A DNA stretch of 64,000 bases, taken from positions 13,456,068 to 13,520,067 of the forward strand of contig JAOANR010000014.1 of NCBI GenBank assembly GCA_030278955.1, read 5' to 3'. The position numbers and the translations under genes are program-made. This document shows, one piece after another, positions 57,607 through 64,000 of this stretch. The DNA comes from Hygrophila difformis. Taxonomy: Eukaryota; Streptophyta; Magnoliopsida; Lamiales; Acanthaceae. The number at the start of each line of letters is the position of its first letter. The first letter of the stretch is position 1. The notes below the pieces were generated by a model, which was given only the letters and a program-made list of their open reading frames with translations, made no database searches and was not told where the DNA came from.

Positions 57607-58290
57607 GTGAAAATGCATCTTGCTTCAATAGGTCTGGAAGATACTATTGCCGATGGCAAAAATACAAGCCAACACAATCAGGCAAAAGCCATGATTTTTT
57701 TGTGCCATCATATCGAAGAGGCACTTAAAATGGAGTATGTGACTGTGGAATCCCCACTGGCGTTGAGGGAAAAGCTGAAAGAAAGATATGATAATCTTAA
57801 AAAGACGGTGCTTCCAAAAGCTCGTAATGACTGGCTTAACCTGAGGCTTCATGACTTTAAAATAATTCGGGAATATAATTCAACTATGTTCAAAATTACG
57901 GCCCAGCTGCAATTATGTGGGCAAAAGATATCTAATGAGGAGATGCTTGAAAAAAGGTATCTATATTTCATGCTAAAAATGCACTGTTGCAAGAGCAATA
58001 CCGTGAAAGAGGTTTCAAAAACTATACTGATCTTATCACCTGCTTATTGTTGGCTGAACAAAATACCGAATTACTGTTGAAAAATCATGAATCCAGGCAT
58101 ACAGGTGCAAAATCGTTCTCTGAAGTGAACGCTGCTCAATCAACAAAATATGTGTGTGATGGTGGGAATTCTAAAAATCAAAATGATGATTGTGGCCAAA
58201 ATCGGTATCACAATCAAGGCAGAGGTGAATCATCTCGTCAAAATAATTATCGAAATAAGTTTCAATTTGAGCAATATTGCATATGATACC
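57607..58290 (+). pseudogene. Copia gag remnant
   Basis: Frames contain MKMHLASIGLEDTIADGKN, MIFLCHHIEEALKMEY and LREKLKERYDNLKKTVLP, the plant copia gag (UBN2-like) pattern. It continues after a frameshift near 57990 with LLAEQNTELLLKNHESR and a basic Gln/Arg/Asn-rich tail (58190-58260). A single-knuckle-like C-x2-C pattern around YDRCGIKSHPAQTCH at 58350-58395 is out of register. Confidence 0.75.
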
Positions 58291-58729
58291 AGAAAGCCTT
58301 ACAAACTACAACAAAGAAATTATGCAAGAAAACATAGACTTTGTTGAAATCTATGATCGCTGTGGAATTAAAAGCCATCCGGCTCAAACATGTCACCCAG
58401 CTAAACATTTAGCTGAATTGTATCATGCCTCGAAACGAAAAGAAAGACAAGGTGTTGAATCACACCATAATGCCCACGATGATACATGTGATGATATATT
58501 AAATGATGATATCACAAACCTGGAAGCTGGTGACTTTGTTGAGCCAGATACTATGCTAAATGATATATTAGATAACTTTATATATTCCTATATAATATAA
58601 ATAATGATATCTTGTACTTTCTGTTATTACACATGTATAATACAAATATATTTTTCATTAATGATAATTATATTGCTGATGTGTGATTACCTTCTTATAT
58701 TCTTATAAAGAAATGGATGCTGAAAATTA

Positions 58730-60189
58730 AAAGTCGAAGATAATATCTGCCTCATTGACAGTGCAACAATACGTAGAATTTTAAAATGCAAAAGCTATTT
58801 CTCCAATTTAAAATTGGGAAAGACCGCAGTGAACACTATAAGCAGTAATGCAAAATACATTGAATGCTCCAGTAAAGCTATTATATTTCTCTCTGAGGGA
58901 CAAAAATGGCGATTGAAAATGCCTTGTTCTCACACAAAGCTCGAAGAAAGTTACTAAGCTTCAATGATATTCGAAAAAAATTGATATCACATTAAAACTT
59001 CAAAATAGGCAGATCACGAGTATCTTTTGATAAGTCAAACTGAAAATGGCAAAAAATTTGTGAATGAGAAATTGTCATGTTACTCCTATAGCTTATACTA
59101 TATAAAAATATGTGCCGCAGAAATACATAACATTGTAGGCTTGAAAGCTACTAGTGAATTTATTACCTGGAACGATAGACTTGGGCATCCTAGCAGTGTA
59201 AGGCTGAGGCGAATTATTGAAATTCAAATGGTCATACATTAAAAAGCCAAATTATATTAACCCCAAATGAGTTCAATTGTGCAGCCTGTTCACAATGAAA
59301 ATTGATAACCAGACCATCTACAGTAAAAGTGGGAATTGAATCCCCTACATTCCTTGAAAGAATTCAAGGCGATATATGTGGACCTATTGATCCACCGTGT
59401 GGATCTTTCAAGTACTTTATGGTACTAATTGATGCGTCATCACGCTGATCACACGTTTATTTATTATCAACTCGCAATTTGGCCTTTGCAAGATTACTTT
59501 CCCAAATTATAAAATTGCGAGCCCAGTTTCCAGATCATCTAATAAAGAAGATATGCCTTGATAATGCTGAGAACATACATCACATCGATTGAAATTATTG
59601 TTGAACATCCTGTGCCTCATGTGCACACGCGAAATGGTCTGGCTAAATTATTTATTAAACGATTCCAATTAATTGCAAGACCCTTGTAATGAAATCAAAA
59701 CTCTCTGTTTTTGCTTGGGGACATGCTATATTGCATGCAACAACACTTGTGAAAATAAGGCCGACAAGCTATCATAGGTACTCCCCTCCACAAATTGTGT
59801 TTGGAAAGGAGTCCAATATATCCCACTTGCGAATTTTTGGAGTGTGCAGTTTATGTACCAATTGCACCATCACAAAGTACAAAATGGGATCTCAAAGAAG
59901 GTTGGGCATATACGTCGGGTATGAATCCCTCTCGATTATTAAATATCTTGAGCAAAAAATGGGTGATTTATTTACTGCAAGATTTGCAGACTGTCATTTT
60001 GATGAAACTCAATTCCCGACATTAGGGGGAGGAAAAGATCAACTGAAAAAGAAAATATCTTGGAAAAGTCCATTTGATTTTCTTGATCCTCATACAAGGC
60101 AATGCGAACTTGAAGTTCAAAGAATTGTGCATTTGCAGGGAATTGCAAATCAATTATCCGATGCTTTTAACGATGTTGTTATCAACTGA
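58730..60189 (+). pseudogene. Copia protease trace and integrase remnant
   Basis: LIDSATIR (about 58753) is a degraded copia protease active site. WNDRLGHPSSVRLRR (about 59168-59215) is the pre-integrase motif, GDICGPI (about 59370) precedes the first Asp of the integrase core, and the frame 59689-60189 holds the C-terminal part (YHRYSPPQIVFGKESNIS). Multiple stops separate them. Confidence 0.75.
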
Positions 60190-60310
60190 AAAAGAAAATA
60201 TCATGGCAAAGTCCATTTGATTTCCTTGATCCTCGTACAGGGCAATGCAAACTTGAAGGTCAAATAATTGTGCATTTTCAGGGAATTGCAAATCAATTAC
60301 CTGATGCTTT
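60038..60310 (+). repeat. Tandem duplication of about 143 bp inside copia pol
   Basis: ATCAACTGAAAAAGAAAATA occurs at 60038 and again at 60181. The following sequence (AAGTCCATTTGATTT, CTTGATCCTC, GGGAATTGCAAATCAATTA) is repeated in order with about 10 percent change. It duplicates the end of integrase and so post-dates the intact element. Confidence 0.85.
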
Positions 60311-60759
60311 TTATTGATCCAGCTAAAGTCACAAAATCATATATTGCAGCAGCAAATGCACCAGCTAATATAAATGTCTCAGAAGGGCAAATTCCGAGTG
60401 CAAATGAACCTATTGCACGCCTGAAATGTGGTAGGCATTTGGTTTCCAAGGATAAAAATTCACATAGAAGGAAAATTATCCATATAGATGATAAATCAAT
60501 CACCGATGATACTCCTGAAGGAGAAAATGTTGAACCTGAAAATATTCACTAAGATGAAAATGAATTTATTGAAACTTCTTTCAATTATATCAATACTGAG
60601 AAATGTGAAACCGAAAAGAAACAAACGTTGATAATGCTTTTGCATACAATGTTGCACTCGATGTAATGGAAAATGACGAAGATCCTGAACCAAAATCAGT
60701 TGAAGAATGTGGGAAAAAGAAATGATTGGTGAAAATGGAAAGATGTGATTCAATCTGAA

Positions 60760-61703
60760 CTAGATTCACTGAATAAATAAAAAATATTCGGCCCTATTGT
60801 CCAAACACCAGAAAATTTAAAACATGTTGGCTACAGATGAGTGTTTGTGAGAAAAAGAAATGAAAACAATGAAATTGCCAAATATAAGGCAAGACTTGTA
60901 GCCCAATGTTTTTCCCAAAGACCGGGAATTGATTTTGAGGAAACATATTCCCCAGTTATTGATGGAAGAACATTCAGGTATCTCATGAGATTCGCAGTAC
61001 GAGAAAATCTTAAAATGAGACTGCTGGATATTGTTACTACATATTTATATGGCTTATTGAAAAATCATATTTATATGAAAATACCTGAAGGGTTTAAGTT
61101 ACCCGAGTCTTGTAACCCAAAACCCAGATAATCTTATTCCATCAAATTATAAAAATCACTTTACGGGTTCAAGCAATCAGGCCGAATGTGGTACAACTGC
61201 CTCAACGAAAGTTTGACAATGGAAGATTATACAAATGACACTATCTGCCCTTGTGTTTTTATAAAGAAAAATGAGTCAGAATTTATAATCGTCATAGTAT
61301 ATGTTGACGATTTAAATTTAATTAGAGCTCCTGAAGAGTTGAAAATGCAGTTGAATATCTGAAAAAGGAGTTCGAAATCAAGGATTTCGGAAAACAAAAT
61401 TTTGCCTTGGCCTACAAATTGGGCATATTTGTTCATCAATCAGCTTATACCCAAAAGGTATTAAAGCAATTTCGAATGGATTATGCTCATCCGCTAAGTA
61501 ATTCAATGGTTGTTTGGGCACTTGATCCTGCAAAGGATCCATTTAGGCCAAAAGAAGATAACAAAGATCAATTTAGCGTAGAAATGTCATATCTATGCGC
61601 AATTGGCGTGTTAATGTATCTTGCAAATAACACGCGTCCTGATATCGCGTTTGCAGTCAATTTACTAGCAAGATTCAGTTCTTACCGTACACAACGATAT
61701 TAG
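60760..61703 (+). pseudogene. Copia reverse transcriptase remnant
   Basis: The frame 60841-61131 has YKARLVAQCFSQRPGIDFEE, VTTYLYGLLKNHIYMKIPEG, and the first Asp region LLDIVTTYLYG. VYVDDLN (about 61300), the catalytic YVDD motif, lies in a different frame, and LGIFVHQSAYTQKVLKQF follows at 61416. At least two frameshifts and stops break it. Confidence 0.85.
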
Positions 61704-62287
61704 AAAGGTATAAAGCACATTTTTCGCTATCTCCAAGGAATAGTTGATCTTGGGTTATTTTACCCAAAAGACTCTCGATATGAGTTAATCGGCTATGCCG
61801 ATGCAGGTTATTTATCAGACCCAGACAAAACCAAATGTCAAACAGGCTATGTCTTTACTTGTGGCGAAACTGCCATATCTTGGAGGTCAATGAAGCAGAC
61901 TTTAACTGCTACTTCATCCAATCATACCGAAATATTAGCAATCCATGAGGCAAGTCGAGAATATATTTGGTTGAGGTCAATGACTCAACTTATATTTAAA
62001 AGTTACGGTTTAGTCATTGAACCAAAATTCCCCCAATAATTTTATTTAAAGATAATTCGGTTTGTATAGCCCAATTGAAAGGGGGATATATCAAAGGAGA
62101 TAGAACGAAGCATATTTCACCAAAGTTCTTCTACACTCACGATCTTCAAAAGAATGGTAAAATTTATGTGCAACAAATTCGATTAGAGAATAATTTAGTG
62201 GATCTATTTACCAAGGCATTGCCGACTGCAACATTCGAGAAGCTCGTGAAGAAAATTGGAATGCAGCGGCTTCGAGATGAAAAATGA
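61704..62287 (+). pseudogene. Copia RNase H remnant
   Basis: GYADAGYLSDPDKTKCQTGY (about 61795), SWRSMKQTLTATSSNHTE, then the frame 62075-62287 with KHISPKFFYTHDLQKNGKI and LVDLFTKALPTATFEKLV, the standard copia RNase H ending. Frameshifted near 62035. Confidence 0.85.
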
Positions 62288-62429
62288 TGTCCAAATCAGA
62301 GAGAGCAATGAATACAAGAATACTATACTTTTTTTTTTTCTTCACTAAGATTTTTTTTCCTACGGGGTTTTTCGTAGTAAGGTTTTAACGATGCATATTC
62401 TGTGTACATAAGGCATCCAAGGGGAGTGT

Positions 62430-62736
62430 TGTGACTACATTAAATAAGCTACGTGGATGCCTTATCTTCACAGAGCATTTCCACTTTACCACCTAATTGC
62501 GGCTCTGTAATGGCGGCTAAAAGTCTATCATCAACTCATCCGGTCCAAAATCCACACTTCTTTTACTTTTTTATTATTATCTATATCTCTATATATATGT
62601 GTATTATATTGCATTTATTATAAGCAAAAAAATCCATCTATGCTCAATATATTCAGTGATTGATGCCATCTGCTATTGTATTTATTAACCTTTGGCACTA
62701 CTCTTTTATTTTTCCATATTCGTTATATCTATAATA
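62430..62736 (+). repeat. Copia 3' LTR, interrupted
   Basis: TGTGACTACATTAAATAAGC start directly after the polypurine tract. Aligns with 57061-57410 with many substitutions, then is broken by the MITE at 62737. Confidence 0.8.
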
Positions 62737-62998
62737 TACTTCCTCCGTTCCTAAATTATTAACGCATTGGGAGTTTTGTCACTGTTTATTGAGTAACTTT
62801 GATTCAACTTTTTAATACATTTATATAAGATAAAATATAGTCAAGTGAGATCTTGTTGGATTCGTCTAATCACATAGATTTAGAATATCAAATTTTCATA
62901 ATTTTTTCGTGTGCAATTTGTGTTATTATGGATTAAAAATGTGTATTGAATTGCGTGAAATATGGGTCCGTGGCAAATATTAAGGAACGAGGGTAGTA
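62737..62998 (+). mobile_element. MITE inserted in the copia 3' LTR
   Basis: Ends TACTTCCTCCGTTCCTAAAT and TTAAGGAACGAGGGTAGTA, TA-bounded, 262 bp. It is the same family as 51209-51472 over its whole length. It is younger than the copia element it entered. Confidence 0.85.
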
Positions 62999-63329
62999 TA
63001 AAATTTGTTGATCTTATGAATACTAATGGGCTATTAATGAGCTATAAAGAAGAATTGAATTGAATTGTTGTGTTTAAAATATAATTGAGCTTTGAGAAAA
63101 ATGTAATTTATATTGTATTATTTGTTTATTTATAATTTAAAATTTTTAAATGAATATATTTTAATAAAATACTGTAGAATAATATACTTATTCATGGTTG
63201 AAAATAGAATAGTACAAATTGATTTATTTATTAAAACTTATTAAATATTTGTCAGTATAAAATATTTTTTAAAATTATACTTTACTTAAAAACAATATGA
63301 ATTAAAACAGTCAACCGAGTAAGTCAAGA
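62999..63329. other. AT-rich spacer, possible copia LTR end
   Basis: The first 50 bases may be the rest of the copia LTR. The remainder is AT-rich with no gene. Confidence 0.4.
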
Positions 63330-64000
63330 ATGCTCTCTACAGAACCTGACTTCGTTCCTCCGCCTGATTCTTTGCCTCCCGCCGTTCCGCTGCCGGGACA
63401 CGTTTCACACCCTTCTTTCAAGGATGTAGTCAAGAATGGAGGGGCCTCTCCTCCTCCGGTTCATGGTGACACAGCTGATCTCCTGCGGGACAAATTGGCT
63501 ACAATCGACAGGGAGGGGTTAAACGAGCGTTGCCCTAAGATTCGCTTTGCTTCTTCTATCCTTGAGGAGTTCTATACCCCCTGGAAAGAGACCTTGATTG
63601 TTCAGCCGCTGGGCATTAAGATTGGGTTTCTTGCAATGAAGGATAGACTCACACGAGCATGGAAATTGGCTGGTCAGTTCGACCTTCTCGACGTCGGCCA
63701 TGGATGCTTTCTAGTAAAATTTTCACTCCCAGAGGATAAGGAAAAGGTTTTAACAAATGGCCCATGGATGATTTTTGAGCATTGTCTGGCGATAATGAGT
63801 TGGTCGAAGGATTTTGATCCATCCGCTTCTACAGTTAATACCATCCAAACATGGGTTAGGTTTCCGGGGCTCCCGCAAGCATTTTACAGAGAAAGTAGCC
63901 TTCGTGTTATTGCTTCAGCCATTGGCAAACTTATTAAAGTAGATCAAAATACCTTGGCGATCAACCGGGGAAGATATGCTAGAGCATGTGTAGAAATTAA
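63330..64000 (+). CDS. LINE ORF1 protein (DUF4283-type), partial
   Basis: From ATG at 63330 the frame is open without a stop to the window end (223 codons). It is much more GC-rich than its surroundings. Residues 1-40 are Pro-rich (PPPDSLPPAVPLPGHV). A DUF4283-like domain follows: LIVQPLGIKIGFLAMKDRL, DVGHGCFLVKFSLPEDKEKV, NGPWMIFEHCLAIMSW and WVRFPGLPQAFY, ending INRGRYARACVEI. In plants this domain forms the ORF1 (gag-like, RNA-binding) of L1-type LINEs, usually followed by a CCHC knuckle and then ORF2. Domesticated single-copy members exist, so a host gene cannot be excluded. Direction is away from the copia element. Confidence 0.85.
   Translation, partial: MLSTEPDFVPPPDSLPPAVPLPGHVSHPSFKDVVKNGGASPPPVHGDTADLLRDKLATIDREGLNERCPKIRFASSILEEFYTPWKETLIVQPLGIKIGFLAMKDRLTRAWKLAGQFDLLDVGHGCFLVKFSLPEDKEKVLTNGPWMIFEHCLAIMSWSKDFDPSASTVNTIQTWVRFPGLPQAFYRESSLRVIASAIGKLIKVDQNTLAINRGRYARACVEI

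Larger units (their letters stand above)
57061..62736 (+). mobile_element. Decayed Ty1/copia retrotransposon
   Basis: LTR 57061-57451, then gag, protease trace, integrase, RT, RNase H, polypurine tract (CCAAGGGGAGTGT, 62417-62429) and 3' LTR from 62430. The order PR-INT-RT-RH is that of Ty1/copia. Stops and frameshifts are frequent, and the LTRs differ clearly (many substitutions and a block of about 30 bases missing from the 3' copy), so it is old. The 3' LTR is interrupted by a MITE at 62737. A CTAATGGGCTATT-like stretch after the MITE may be the LTR end. Confidence 0.88.

Overview
This is plant nuclear DNA, most likely from a eudicot. The evidence is spliced genes with GT-AG introns, a type 2 plant metallothionein, a plastid-type aspartate carbamoyltransferase, an APK1/PBL-type cytoplasmic kinase, two nuclear tRNA-Lys genes and a dense load of plant transposons (Ty3/gypsy Tat, chromovirus and Athila-like elements, Ty1/copia, LINEs, SINEs, hAT, CACTA, MULE and CTCCCTCCG-type MITEs). 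An asterid such as a Lamiales species would fit, but I cannot prove the species.
Layout. 1-3.4 kb is AT-rich and holds SINE-like and MITE insertions, including a MITE nested in a MITE. 3.4-6.9 kb is the PYRB gene (403 aa, five coding exons, probable intron in the 5' leader containing a MITE). 7.7 kb has tRNA-Lys(CUU). 8.75-9.4 kb is a three-exon metallothionein gene with a G-box and TATA box. 10-13.6 kb is a MITE-rich spacer with LINE and SINE scraps. 13.67-17.5 kb is a decayed LINE on the minus strand. 17.5-20.8 kb is spacer. 20.9-23.2 kb is a six-exon receptor-like cytoplasmic kinase gene (415 aa). 24.8-27.3 kb has a hAT-like MITE with a perfect 8-bp target duplication, tRNA-Lys(UUU) and two elements built on a TCTGA/TCTGG pentamer. 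27.5-63 kb is almost entirely retroelements: a CACTA end, chromovirus LTRs and a chromodomain remnant (28.1-32.7 kb), a young Tat-lineage Ty3/gypsy element on the minus strand (32.7-42.9 kb, running into a 500-N gap), a very young gag-only LTR retrotransposon (44.1-50.3 kb), a fold-back MULE-like element, more MITEs, Athila-like gag/protease debris, a LINE RNase H piece and a decayed Ty1/copia element (57.1-62.7 kb). The last 670 bases open an intact LINE ORF1 (DUF4283-type) that runs off the window.
There are only three cellular protein genes: pyrimidine synthesis, metal binding, and kinase signalling. They are unrelated in function and form no operon or cluster. The most noteworthy items are the gag-only element with practically identical LTRs beside a related autonomous Tat element, the one-sided GGCCGCC array of about 26 copies next to the Tat 3' LTR, the tandem array in the Tat LTR at which the assembly breaks, and several insertions dated against each other by nesting or empty sites. 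I found no cellular system that looks new to science.
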